Source: Streptomyces misionensis (lineage in GTDB: Bacteria > Actinomycetota > Actinomycetes > Streptomycetales > Streptomycetaceae). Taken from it: DNA of 39,124 bases. Positions 15,660-24,102 of the stretch are shown one piece after another (positions within the stretch are counted from its first letter, which is position 1; every line of letters begins with the position of its first letter). The notes beneath the pieces were generated by a model. That model was given only the letters and a program-made list of their open reading frames with translations, searched no databases and had not been told where the DNA came from. The position numbers and the translations under genes are program-made. The stretch spans positions 1 through 39,124 of the forward strand of contig NZ_VOGW01000168.1 in the NCBI RefSeq assembly GCF_007896895.1, in the 5' to 3' direction.

Positions 15660-17123
15660 ATGACCGCATCGGGTACCACCCGCCGCCCAGCCCTGATCCT
15701 GGCTGCGCTGGCGCTGGCCCAGCTGATCATCGCGCTGGACTACAGCATCGTGTTCGTCGCTCTGCCGGACATCGGCAAGGGGGTGGGTTTCTCGGGACAG
15801 CAGCTGCAGTGGGTCATCGGGGCCTATGCCGTCGCCTTCGGCGGATCCCTGCTCCTCGGCGGACGCCTGGCCGACCTGCTCGGCCGCCGTCGCATGTTCC
15901 TCACCGGGCTTGCCCTCTACGCGATCGCCTCGGTTGCCGGAGGCATGGCCACCGAACCGGGCCTGCTCGTGGCCGCCCGCGCCGTGCAGGGTATCGGCGG
16001 AGCGCTCCTCGCCCCGGCCACCCTCTCGCTGCTCACGACCACCTTCGAAGAGGGCCGTGAACGCAACCGGGCGCTGGGCATCTGGGGCGCGACCGGCAGC
16101 AGCGGCATGGTCGTCGGCTCTCTGCTGGGTGGCGTGCTGACACAGGCGTTCGGCTGGGAGGCGATCTTCTACGTGAACGTGCCTCTGGCCCTCGGTGTCG
16201 GTCTGCTCGGCTTGCGCGTGCTGCCGACCGACGCCACGGCCGAGCGGCGCCAGGGCTTCGACCTGCCCGGCGGTATCTCCGTGACCGCAGGTGCACTGCT
16301 TCTGGTCTTCGGGCTCGTCCAGGGCCCCGAGGCCGGCTGGGCCGCGCCCGTCACGCTTATCAGCTTCGTCGCCGCCGCGGCCCTGATCGTGGCCTTCGTC
16401 GTCATCGAGTCGCGCACCGCCGACCCGCTGGTGCCGCTGAAGGTCTTCTCCTACAAGAGCCTGCGGCTCGGCTCGCTGATCACGTTCATGTTCATGGCCA
16501 CCTTCGGAGCCAGTGCCTACTTCCTCACCCTCGCGCTGCAGACAGTCCGTGACTGGAGCGCCCTCGCCACCGGCCTGGCGTTCATTCTGCCGTGCGCCTG
16601 CGTGCTGGTCGGCTCTGTCATCGGCGGCAAGCTGTCCACGGCGATCGGTGTCCGCGGCACTCTCGCCATCGGCCTGGTGATCGGCTCGGTCGGCACCGCC
16701 CTGTTCGCTGCCTTCCTGGACTCCGGTTCGACGTACGTGCAGATGGCCCCCGGCATCGTCGTCTTCAGCCTCGCGCAGGGCGTCATCTGGACCGCCATGT
16801 TCGCAGCGGCCACTGCCGGGGTTGAGGAGCGGCTGCAGGGTCTTGCCTCCGGTCTCGCCACGAGCGGGCAGCAGGTCGGCGCGGCCGTCGGTCTCGCCGT
16901 CCTGGTCGCCGTCTCCAACGCGGTGGCCGGTTCCGACCCCACCCCGGCCAAGCTGTCCAACGGCCTCCAGGCCGCGACGTACACCTCGGCCGTGCTCATT
17001 TTGCTCACCGTCGGGCTCGCCCTCGCGCTGAACAAGCAGCCCAAGGCGGCGGCCGCGGAGAGCTCGCAGGTCGTGACGGGTGGCCTCCCCGCCGAGCCGG
17101 CAGTGCAGGCCCAGAACACCTGA
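15660..17123 (+). CDS. MFS drug efflux transporter, DHA2 (EmrB/QacA) family
   Basis: The 487-residue integral membrane protein has the hallmarks of DHA2 proton/drug antiporters: ALDYSIVFVALPDIG in helix 1, LADLLGRRRMF between helices 2 and 3, the antiporter helix AVQGIGGALLAPATLSLL, and GWEAIFYVNVP. The length fits 14 transmembrane segments. I chose ATG at 15660, since upstream residues (from 15579) are not membrane-like. It is probably repressed by the divergent MarR protein and induced by its substrate. The cargo is unknown; it may export a product of the downstream cluster or give resistance to an outside compound. A hairpin terminator follows. Confidence 0.9.
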   Translation: MTASGTTRRPALILAALALAQLIIALDYSIVFVALPDIGKGVGFSGQQLQWVIGAYAVAFGGSLLLGGRLADLLGRRRMFLTGLALYAIASVAGGMATEPGLLVAARAVQGIGGALLAPATLSLLTTTFEEGRERNRALGIWGATGSSGMVVGSLLGGVLTQAFGWEAIFYVNVPLALGVGLLGLRVLPTDATAERRQGFDLPGGISVTAGALLLVFGLVQGPEAGWAAPVTLISFVAAAALIVAFVVIESRTADPLVPLKVFSYKSLRLGSLITFMFMATFGASAYFLTLALQTVRDWSALATGLAFILPCACVLVGSVIGGKLSTAIGVRGTLAIGLVIGSVGTALFAAFLDSGSTYVQMAPGIVVFSLAQGVIWTAMFAAATAGVEERLQGLASGLATSGQQVGAAVGLAVLVAVSNAVAGSDPTPAKLSNGLQAATYTSAVLILLTVGLALALNKQPKAAAAESSQVVTGGLPAEPAVQAQNT

Positions 17124-17181
17124 CGCTCCATCGAATCCTGTGGCGTAGGGCCCACGCCGATACCCTCACGCCGGAATTGGC

Positions 17182-17218
17182 CGAGGCCCGGTATCGAACC
17201 CATCGATACCGGGCCTCG
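17182..17218. terminator. Hairpin terminator after the DHA2 efflux gene
   Basis: A perfect 15-bp stem (17182-17196 with 17204-17218) with a 7-base loop, 58 bases after the efflux stop codon and 61 bases before the next start. Confidence 0.8.
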
Positions 17219-17279
17219 CTCGTGCGACGCCGCGAGGGCCTGCACACCCACCCCACCGCCCCACACCGAAAGAGTCGTC

Positions 17280-18128
17280 ATGACGCACCACGACGCACTG
17301 TCCACCACCGACAGCCACGCCAGGACGATCCGCCTCGGGGAGCACACCATCACCGTCCTCACGGACGGCGGCGTCCAACTGCACCCCCTGCACTGGTTCC
17401 CCGATTCCGTGTGGGACGACTGGAGCGCCCCCGGCGCCTCCCCGCTGGATGGCACCGGACACATCCCTGCCCCCATCACTGCACTCCTGGTCGAGCACCG
17501 CGACCGGTCCCTCCTCATCGACAGCGGGTACGGCGCGCACAGCGTGGCCGCCGAGGACACCATCGCCACCATCGGAGGCCTGTACGGCGGACAGCTCCCG
17601 GCCGAACTCGCCCGCCATGGACGCGAAGGCGCGGACGTCGACACGGTCGCCTTCACCCACCTCCACGACGACCACGTCGGGTGGGCCTTCGGGGCCGGGC
17701 CCGACGCCCCGCGCCTCTTTTCCCGTGCCACGTTCGTGGCCTCCGCTGCCGAGTGGGCAACTGGAGAGCACCGGGCGGGCGAGGCGGTCACACGGGCCGT
17801 GGATCCGGGCGAGGAGTTTTTTCCCGGGGTCCGTGCGTGGGCCACTCCCGGGCACACCAACGGTCACACCGCCTACGTGATCTCGGCAGGCGGCCGCCGG
17901 CTGATCGCCTTCGGCGACGTCTTCCACGTCCCCGACCAGATCGCCCGTCCCGGCTGGACATGCGCGATGGACGCCCTCCCAGAGCAGGCGGTGCGGACCC
18001 GGCACGCGATGGTGGCCGAGCTGATCCGGCCCGACACGCTCGCCTTCGCCACCCACTTCCCCGCGGGACCGCTCGGACAGGTGAGGGCCCGCGGCGGCAT
18101 CCCGCGCTGGACGGCCCTGGACGCGTAA
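17280..18128 (+). CDS. MBL-fold metallo-hydrolase, lactonase-like
   Basis: The 282-residue metallo-beta-lactamase-fold protein has THLHDDHVGW with the HxHxDH metal motif at residues 127-132, then TPGHTNGHTAYVI with the next metal His, GDVFH with the bridging Asp, and a final THFPAG His. The whole dinuclear zinc site is present. This arrangement is shared by quorum-quenching acyl-homoserine lactonases and other hydrolases, so a lactone or ester substrate is plausible. It has no signal peptide, so it should act in the cytoplasm. It has its own leader after a terminator. A role in opening a lactone made by the AvrD operon 1.3 kb away is speculation. Confidence 0.85.
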   Translation: MTHHDALSTTDSHARTIRLGEHTITVLTDGGVQLHPLHWFPDSVWDDWSAPGASPLDGTGHIPAPITALLVEHRDRSLLIDSGYGAHSVAAEDTIATIGGLYGGQLPAELARHGREGADVDTVAFTHLHDDHVGWAFGAGPDAPRLFSRATFVASAAEWATGEHRAGEAVTRAVDPGEEFFPGVRAWATPGHTNGHTAYVISAGGRRLIAFGDVFHVPDQIARPGWTCAMDALPEQAVRTRHAMVAELIRPDTLAFATHFPAGPLGQVRARGGIPRWTALDA

Positions 18129-18297
18129 GGGCGTTCACAGTGCGGGGTGCGCCGGCTCCCGGCCCACAGTGAGCGTTTTCAGCGTGGCCACTGATCGGGT
18201 GACGCCCATGAGGTCGGGGTGAGGGCCGCAACGTACGGAGCCCCCGTGCCGTTGGGGGAGGTGTTCGAAGCCTCAACCCATCCGCACCGGAGCTTCG

Positions 18298-18996
18298 TTG
18301 GTTCCCTGCCCTGCCGCACTCGGCCTTCCGCATGCCCTCGTCGAGGGGGTCACGATGCTCATCGTCACCCGTGAGGGCGGCCGACGGGCAAACTCCCGCC
18401 GCACCAGCGGGTGCTCGTCGCTCTGGTGTACCTACGCCGCCACGACACCCTCACCCGGTTCGCATCCGGCTTCGGGATCTCCGTGGCATCGCGCACGCGT
18501 ATGTCACCGCCGAGACCGGCCTGCTGGCCGAACGAGCCCCCTGGCCTGCTCAAGACTCTGCGCGAGCACGATCCGGAGTTCGTCCTGCTGGACGGGACCC
18601 TGGCCGAGTGCGACTGCGTCGGCGACAGCCCGAGCCGACTACTCGGCCAAGCACACCGCCCGGCACGGAGTGAACGTCCAGGTCGTCACCGACCCCACCG
18701 GTGAGGTGCTGCGGATCTCACCCGCGCTGCCGGGACGCATCCACGACCTGACCGCAGCCCGCACCCACCGCATCATCCGGATCTGCGAGCGTCAGGGCGT
18801 CCCGATCCTCACCGACCGCGCCTACCGGAGTGACGGTAGCCGGGTCACCACCGGACTCAAACGGCCACCAGGCGGTGAACTCACCCTCACCCGGCGCACC
18901 GTCAACCGAGCCCTGGCTGCGGCGAGGGCACCGGTCGAACGCGGCATGGCACGGCTGAAGTCCTGGCAGACCTTCCGCAGATCACGCATCCGTTGA
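18298..18996 (+). pseudogene. Degenerate IS5-like (DDE_Tnp_4) transposase
   Basis: A transposase can be followed only by changing frame at least four times: LPHALVEGVTMLIVTREG, then LVALVYLRRHDTLTRFASGFGIS, then HAYVTAETGLLAERAP, then LLKTLREHDPEFVLLDGTLAECD, then ADYSAKHTARHGVNVQVVTD. The last frame continues to ILTDRAYRSDG and VERGMARLKSWQTFRRSRI. The DDE residues (LLDGT, LTDRAY, VERG) can be placed but no single protein is made. It is an old, dead element at the upstream border of the biosynthetic region. Confidence 0.8.
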
Positions 18997-19387
18997 TCAG
19001 TGAGATCACCAGCGCAACGACCGGGAACCCTGCCGCGTTACGAACCCGCCGCCGGCCGACATCACTCAATGACCACGAGATGAGAAGGGTTCAGTGTGTT
19101 GGTGGGAATGGCAGTGTCCTTGGCAGTGGCGTCGCGGAAGCCGGTGACATTGAAGTCTGGGGAGCTGGGACACCCGCTGCGATGATTCATCGCGTGAGTC
19201 GGAACTTCCTTTCGAAGTTCGCGGCAGAAACCGGATCCGCCTCTGCCGACCCCGTGACCGGGAGCCGGAAATGTCCGCTCACCACGGATATTCCTTCCGT
19301 GGTCCGAACCGATCTCCCACCGACAAGGAATGACACGGGAATCCATCGCGTCGTTCTCCCGCCCAGGCCACAGGAGGTACCGGACAG
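18997..19387. promoter_or_regulatory. Leader region of the AvrD operon
   Basis: About 390 bases between the dead transposase and the first operon gene, with no supported gene. It ends with AGGAGGT (19372-19378), a strong ribosome site 9-10 bases before the ATG. It contains the dyad at 19281-19303. The promoter should lie here, but I cannot point to clear -35/-10 boxes. Confidence 0.5.
19281..19303. promoter_or_regulatory. Dyad upstream of the AvrD operon
   Basis: ACCACGGA and TCCGTGGT form a perfect 8-bp dyad with a 7-base spacer, about 85 bp upstream of the first gene. It is a candidate binding site for a pathway regulator or a leader hairpin. Confidence 0.45.
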
Positions 19388-20179
19388 ATGAGACGGGTGA
19401 AAGTCGCCTTTTTCGACGTGGATCACACCGTGACCACCTCGGGAAGCATGTCCCGGTTACTGGCCTATTACCACGCGGCATTGGGTCATCCCCGCCGGGA
19501 CTTCGAGGACCGGATGTGCGAACTCAAGGCCATGACAGCCGTCGGATGTCCGCGTGAAGCGGTCAACCGAGCCTACTACGCCGGTCTGGAGGGCCTCGAC
19601 GCGGAAGTCATGGCCGCGATGGCCGGGGCCTGGTTCGACGCGGAACTCGCCACGGGCGGCTTCTACCACGAGCCCGCCGTCGCCGAACTGCGCCGGCACC
19701 AGAAACACGGTGCGTACGTCGTACTCGTCTCCGGCTCCTTCCCCGCGCCGCTGCGCCTCATCGCCGAGGACCTCGGTGCGGACGAGTTCCTGTGCACGGT
19801 GCCATGCGTCGAACGGGGCCGCTACACCGGTGACTTGGACGGGCCGCCGATGATCGGGACCGCTAAGGCGGATGCCGCGCTGAAGGTCCTCCTGCAACGC
19901 GACGTCCCGGCCCGTGACTCCATCGCGTACGGGGACCACGTCTCGGACCTGCCGCTCCTGAGAGCTGCCGGTTCGGGTGTCGTCGTCGGCGGGGACCACA
20001 GGCTGCGCACCCTGGCGAGCGCCGAGGGCTGGACTCTGCTGCCCGGCACCCCGCCCGCACCGGACCTCCGCCTCCCGGCCTGGTCCGCCCCGGCTCATCC
20101 TTCCCCCTGGGCGGCGCGCGGCCGCACCGCACAACCCTTTGTCATCTCAGCCCGCTATGACATGTCGGAGAGCGCATGA
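19388..20179 (+). CDS. HAD-superfamily phosphatase (HAD-IB, SerB-like)
   Basis: The 263-residue protein has all HAD motifs: FFDVDHT with nucleophile Asp10 and Asp12 (motif I), VLVSGS (motif II Ser), TAKADA (motif III Lys) and YGDHVSDLPLL (motif IV acids). The helical cap fits HAD-IB phosphatases such as phosphoserine phosphatase. It probably removes a phosphate from a small pathway intermediate; in A-factor-type pathways the condensation product carries a phosphate that must be lost. Codon 24 is TTA (19457-19459), which makes this first gene dependent on the bldA tRNA. It overlaps the next gene by ATGA, so translation is coupled. Confidence 0.88.
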   Translation: MRRVKVAFFDVDHTVTTSGSMSRLLAYYHAALGHPRRDFEDRMCELKAMTAVGCPREAVNRAYYAGLEGLDAEVMAAMAGAWFDAELATGGFYHEPAVAELRRHQKHGAYVVLVSGSFPAPLRLIAEDLGADEFLCTVPCVERGRYTGDLDGPPMIGTAKADAALKVLLQRDVPARDSIAYGDHVSDLPLLRAAGSGVVVGGDHRLRTLASAEGWTLLPGTPPAPDLRLPAWSAPAHPSPWAARGRTAQPFVISARYDMSESA

Positions 20180-21522
20180 CTGCCTGGTTCTTTCAACGAC
20201 TGGAACAATTCGGGGACGCCGACGCCATCGTCTTCGAAAGCCGGACGCACAGCTACCGGCACGTACTCGGTCTCACCGCCCGATGGGGCGAGCTTCTCGA
20301 CGCCCACGGCATCCGGTCCGGTGACGTCGTCGCGCTGGAGGGCCCGAGCAGTGTCGAGGCGTGCGCCGGACTGCTCGCTCTGATCGCGCGCGGAGCCGTC
20401 GTCGTACCCCTGGCCCCGCTGCCGGCCGCAAAGCGGACGGAGCTTCTCGACGTCGCCGAGGTCGAGACGGTCGTCACCCTCGGAGCGTCCGCCGCCGAGC
20501 ACCGCGTCGAGCACACCGGACGCCGCGCCGAACACGCCCTCTACGGGCACCTGCGCGCCGCGGCCACCCCCGGCCTGGTGCTGTTCAGTTCGGGCACCAC
20601 CGGGCGCAGCAAGGCCACCGTCCTCGACATGGCGAAGATGCTGGGCAAGTACCGTGAGATCCGCAGGGCTCAGCGCACCCTCGGCTTCCTCAACCTCGAC
20701 CACATCGGCGGCATCAACACCCTGCTGCACACGCTCAGTCAGGGAGGCGCGCTGGTCACCATCGCCAAGCGCACCCCGGCCACGGTCTGCGCCGCCGTTG
20801 CCGCGCACCGCATCCAGGTGCTGCCCACCACGCCGACGTTCCTGAACATGCTGCTGATCTCGGGAGCGTACGCCGACCACGACCTCGGCTCCCTGCGGCT
20901 GATCACCTACGGGACGGAGCCCATGCCGCTCGGCGTCCTGCAAAAGCTTCACGAGGCACTGCCCGGGGTACGCCTGAAGCAGACCTACGGGCTGTCCGAA
21001 CTCGGCATCCTGGCCACCAAGTCACGCAGCGACGACAGCCTCTGGGTCAAGCTCGGCGGCGCCGGATTCGACTACGACATCCGGGATGGAATCCTGTGGA
21101 TCCGGTCTGACATTGCCATGCTCGGCTACCTCAACGCGTCCGCTCCCTTCGATGACCAGGGGTACTTCAACACGCAGGACGCCGTCGAGGTCGACGGTGA
21201 CTACGTGCGCATTCTGGGCCGGAAGTCGGAGATCATCAACGTCGCCGGAGAGAAAGTCTACCCGGGCGAGGTGGAGAACGTCCTGCTGGAGATGGACATC
21301 ATCGCCGACGCCACGGTCTCCGGCCGCAGCAGCCACATCACAGGACAGGTCGTCCAGGCCCTCGTGAAGCTGACGCGCCCGGCTGATCCCAAGGACGTGG
21401 CCCGCCAGGTGCGCCGCTACTGCGCCGAGCGGCTGGAGGCGTACAAGGTACCGCTCCTGGTCGAGGTGTCGCAGGACGACCACCACTCCGAACGCTTCAA
21501 GAAGATCAGGGCCGCGGCATGA
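20176..21522 (+). CDS. AMP-forming acyl/aryl ligase (ANL family)
   Basis: The 448-residue adenylate-forming enzyme is shorter than typical acyl-CoA ligases (500-550). It has the P-loop LFSSGTTGRSKAT, the TYGTEPMP and QTYGLSELG motifs, YFNTQDAVEVDG (A7-like Asp), the hinge LGRKSEIINVAGEKVYPGEVE and a final RFKKIRAA with the catalytic Lys. It should activate a carboxylic acid with ATP and load it on CoA or directly on the carrier protein encoded at 22256. The substrate is unknown. ATGA overlaps link it to both neighbours. Confidence 0.9.
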   Translation: MTAWFFQRLEQFGDADAIVFESRTHSYRHVLGLTARWGELLDAHGIRSGDVVALEGPSSVEACAGLLALIARGAVVVPLAPLPAAKRTELLDVAEVETVVTLGASAAEHRVEHTGRRAEHALYGHLRAAATPGLVLFSSGTTGRSKATVLDMAKMLGKYREIRRAQRTLGFLNLDHIGGINTLLHTLSQGGALVTIAKRTPATVCAAVAAHRIQVLPTTPTFLNMLLISGAYADHDLGSLRLITYGTEPMPLGVLQKLHEALPGVRLKQTYGLSELGILATKSRSDDSLWVKLGGAGFDYDIRDGILWIRSDIAMLGYLNASAPFDDQGYFNTQDAVEVDGDYVRILGRKSEIINVAGEKVYPGEVENVLLEMDIIADATVSGRSSHITGQVVQALVKLTRPADPKDVARQVRRYCAERLEAYKVPLLVEVSQDDHHSERFKKIRAAA

Positions 21523-22262
21523 GCGCCGCACCCGCGGACCGCCGGGTGGCACTCGTCAGCGGCGGCAGCAGAGGACTCGGCCGGGTCCTGGTCGAACGTC
21601 TGCTCGCCGACGGCTGGTCCGTGTCGACGTTCAGCCGGACGTCCAATGACTTCGTCACCGAGATGTCGGACAAGTACCAAGACGCCTTCCACTGGGAGTC
21701 CGTCGACCTCTCCGACTCCCAGGGCCTGCGCGCGTTCGCGCGCGACAGCGGCAAGCGGTTCGGCCGGCTCGACCTCCTCATCAACAACGCCGGCGTGCTG
21801 CACCAGGAACTCTTCCTCACCACCGCCCCCGGTCAGATGGAGGACCTGATCCGGGTCAACCTCCTCGCCCCTCTGCACCTCACCCAGGCCTGCGCCCGGC
21901 TCATGGTGCGTGGCGGCGGCGGAAGCATCGTCAACGTCTCATCCATCAACGCCATACGAGGATACCGGGGCGTCTCCGTCTACGCCGCTGCAAAGGCCGG
22001 CCTCGAAGGCCTCGGCCGCAGCATGGCGCGCGAGTTGGGCCCGCAGGGCGTACGGGTCAACACCCTCACTCCCGGATTCTTTGACAGCGACATGACTGCG
22101 GACGTCACGTCGCGCAACCGAGAAAGGATCCAGCGGCGCACGCCGCTGGGACGGCTGGGGACGGTGGACGAGATCGCCGACGCGGTCCTCTTCCTCGCCA
22201 CGCCCCGGTCACGCTTCATCACCGGACAGACCATGGTCATCGACGGAGGCATCACATGCTGA
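21519..22262 (+). CDS. SDR oxidoreductase, FabG-like ketoreductase
   Basis: The 247-residue classical short-chain dehydrogenase has the cofactor loop VSGGSRGLGR, NNAG, catalytic Ser in NVSSINAIRG, catalytic YAAAK, and the C-terminal ITGQTMVIDGG. An Arg after the glycine motif favours NADPH. It resembles 3-oxoacyl-ACP reductases, so it may reduce an ACP-bound beta-keto chain or the ring double bond or ketone made by the AvrD product. It overlaps the ligase (ATGA) and the carrier protein (7 bases). Confidence 0.93.
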   Translation: MSAAPADRRVALVSGGSRGLGRVLVERLLADGWSVSTFSRTSNDFVTEMSDKYQDAFHWESVDLSDSQGLRAFARDSGKRFGRLDLLINNAGVLHQELFLTTAPGQMEDLIRVNLLAPLHLTQACARLMVRGGGGSIVNVSSINAIRGYRGVSVYAAAKAGLEGLGRSMARELGPQGVRVNTLTPGFFDSDMTADVTSRNRERIQRRTPLGRLGTVDEIADAVLFLATPRSRFITGQTMVIDGGITC

Positions 22263-22543
22263 AGGACACCCACGCCACGGACAGCCCCGTGCAGCGGACC
22301 ATCCTGCGTGAGATCGACAGCGTTCTGCTCAACGATGAGGGCGCCGCCGAATACAAACTGGACGACCCGCTGCTGACGGCCGGCCTCAACTCCCTGCTGC
22401 TGGCCCAGTTGCTGCTGCAGCTGGAGGCCGAGCTCGGCACCGACCCGTTCACCGGGGACCGGTCCATCACCGACGTCCGCACCGTCCGGGAACTGATTGA
22501 CGCCTACGAGGAGTCGATACGTACCGCAGGGGCGGGTGTGTGA
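22256..22543 (+). CDS. Acyl carrier protein 1
   Basis: The 95-residue protein has the four-helix carrier pattern and a phosphopantetheine Ser at position 46 in TAGLNSLLLAQLLLQLE. The usual Asp before the Ser is Asn, as in some secondary-metabolite carriers. It begins inside the SDR gene end and stops one base before the AvrD start. This places it as the likely carrier presenting the acyl chain to AvrD, loaded by the ligase upstream and activated by the phosphopantetheinyl transferase downstream. Confidence 0.88.
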   Translation: MLKDTHATDSPVQRTILREIDSVLLNDEGAAEYKLDDPLLTAGLNSLLLAQLLLQLEAELGTDPFTGDRSITDVRTVRELIDAYEESIRTAGAGV

Positions 22544-22544
22544 C

Positions 22545-23576
22545 ATGACCACCAGCATCGATCGGCAGCTCCTGCTGCAGTCCATCGACGACTACCTCGG
22601 CCCCGGCGACGCGCGGTTCTTCTCCCGCGGCTACCAGCGCGCCGAGTACCGCGTCGGCGACATTGTCGTCGCCCCGGTCGACGCCCCGGACGCCGGGGTG
22701 CGGGGCACCGTCGACGTCGGCTACCCGGCCGACTGGTCCCGCAAGAAGGACGGCACGGACCTGCGGCCCCACCTCAGCACGGTTGACGCCCTCGTCCTGG
22801 GCGTCCAGCTCGCGGAACTCCACCTGACCTACGGGTACGGCCTGGACGCCGCGGCTCGCCGCCGCATGCGCCTGCACAAGGTCGTGCTGCGAGCGGGCGG
22901 CGCCCCCCAGGAGGAGCTGCTGGACATTCCGCTGGCGGCCCGCCTCGTGGAGACCACGGCGCTGCCCGACCGGGACGGCCGCTTCCGGTCCGTGCACAAC
23001 TGCACCGTCGGTAACTTGCAGGTCCGATGCGAGATCGAGCACGACATCAGCACCCGCGCCGTCACGGAGGCCCGCTACGACGGCCTCGAGGACGCGCTCG
23101 GCCCGGATCGGGACCGGTTCTGGGGCGCCGGCTTCAAACGTCGGCGCCATCACATCCGTGAAGTCGGCATCGACCTGAAGGAGTTCACCGCCCGCGCCGA
23201 CGTCACCTTCGACCCGGAGACCGAGCCCGCACACAGCGGCATCGAGGGCGACCGGTGTTCGGCCGTCTCCCTCATCGACGCCTTCGTGGTCAACCTGCAG
23301 CTGGCCCAGGTCCTCCTGTATGAACTGGACTCGATCAGCCGCGCCGAGAGCAACACGCTGTGGATGATGCAGACGGTGCTCGAGGCCTCACCCGAGCGGC
23401 CGGGGCACACCAGCCGCGACACCCATGCCGCGCGGGCCGCGCTCAGCAGCCGGCGGCTGCTGCCCCTGCGCGGCGGCCTGTGGCGCAGCGTCGAGATCAC
23501 CGCAGAGCTCGCGGGCGTGAACCTGCGGTGCGGCTTCGCCCACGAACTGCCCCCCGGCGCCGTGGTCGCCGACTGA
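22545..23576 (+). CDS. avrD-like: AvrD-family protein (syringolide-type biosynthesis)
   Basis: The 343-residue protein matches the AvrD family: YLGPGDARFFSRGY, VGYPADWSRK, RPHLSTVDALVLGVQLAE, and SLIDAFVVNLQLAQVLLYEL with SRAESNTLWM. In Pseudomonas syringae avrD is the gene needed to make syringolides, lactones built from a sugar unit and a beta-keto fatty acyl chain. The protein is a tandem repeat: residues 24-169 and 191-336 share F(F/W)xxG(Y/F)(Q/K)R, DAxVxxxQLAxxxL and RSV...RCxxxH in the same order. This suggests a double-hotdog fold like AfsA, the A-factor synthase. I infer condensation of an ACP-bound acyl chain with a sugar or triose phosphate. The start is ATG at 22545, immediately after the ACP stop. 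Confidence 0.88.
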   Translation: MTTSIDRQLLLQSIDDYLGPGDARFFSRGYQRAEYRVGDIVVAPVDAPDAGVRGTVDVGYPADWSRKKDGTDLRPHLSTVDALVLGVQLAELHLTYGYGLDAAARRRMRLHKVVLRAGGAPQEELLDIPLAARLVETTALPDRDGRFRSVHNCTVGNLQVRCEIEHDISTRAVTEARYDGLEDALGPDRDRFWGAGFKRRRHHIREVGIDLKEFTARADVTFDPETEPAHSGIEGDRCSAVSLIDAFVVNLQLAQVLLYELDSISRAESNTLWMMQTVLEASPERPGHTSRDTHAARAALSSRRLLPLRGGLWRSVEITAELAGVNLRCGFAHELPPGAVVAD

Positions 23577-23595
23577 GCGAGGACTTTCCCGAACG

Positions 23596-23644
23596 CGGCC
23601 GGTGGCGCGCCTGCCAACCCCGGCGCCCGGCGCGCCACCGGCCG
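23596..23644. terminator. Hairpin between avrD-like gene and acp2
   Basis: A perfect 15-bp GC stem (23596-23610 with 23630-23644) with a 19-base loop lies in the only real gap of the operon. It may be a partial terminator or an mRNA stability element splitting the operon in two. No T-run follows. Confidence 0.6.
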
Positions 23645-23679
23645 TCCCCCTGACCGTGACCGATAGAGAGACAAAGACA

Positions 23680-24102
23680 GTGGATCAGGCCGTACTCGAT
23701 TGGTTCTCCCTCAGCCCGTCGGCAATGTCCCGACCTCAGGAACCTGAACCCCGGCTGCCCCCGGCCGCGCCGCCCTCATCCGGGCCCGCGCTGCGACACG
23801 CGCACCCCGCCGAGCGGGGACGGCTCCTGGAGGATCTCGTCCGCCAGGAGATCGGGTACGTACTCAACTGCCCACCGGCCGCGGTCGACCGGCACCAGAC
23901 CCTGACCGACCTGGGAGTCGGCTCCATGACCGGCCTGGAGCTCCAGCGCCGTATCGCCGCCGTCCTCGCGATCGAGCCCGAGCTGACCTTCATCCTGCGG
24001 GCCCCCGACACCGGAACGCTGGCCCGCTACCTAGACAGACTCCTCACCTCATCCAAGGCAGGGACTGAACAGCGTGACATTGCCGATCCCGCCGCAAAGT
24101 AG
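23680..24102 (+). CDS. Acyl/peptidyl carrier protein 2
   Basis: About 140 residues: a Pro-rich N-terminal tail of about 40 residues, then a carrier domain with phosphopantetheine Ser82 in DLGVGSMTGLELQRRI. I chose GTG at 23680; GTG at 23656 is also in frame. The domain style (LLEDLVRQEIGYVLNCP) resembles PKS-type carriers with a docking-like tail. It overlaps the phosphopantetheinyl transferase gene by 29 bases. Confidence 0.82.
   Translation: MDQAVLDWFSLSPSAMSRPQEPEPRLPPAAPPSSGPALRHAHPAERGRLLEDLVRQEIGYVLNCPPAAVDRHQTLTDLGVGSMTGLELQRRIAAVLAIEPELTFILRAPDTGTLARYLDRLLTSSKAGTEQRDIADPAAK

Noticed and set aside
16517..17860. Long minus-strand frame opposite the efflux and MBL genes
   Set aside because: It is the antisense shadow of two well-supported genes and its composition is not protein-like.
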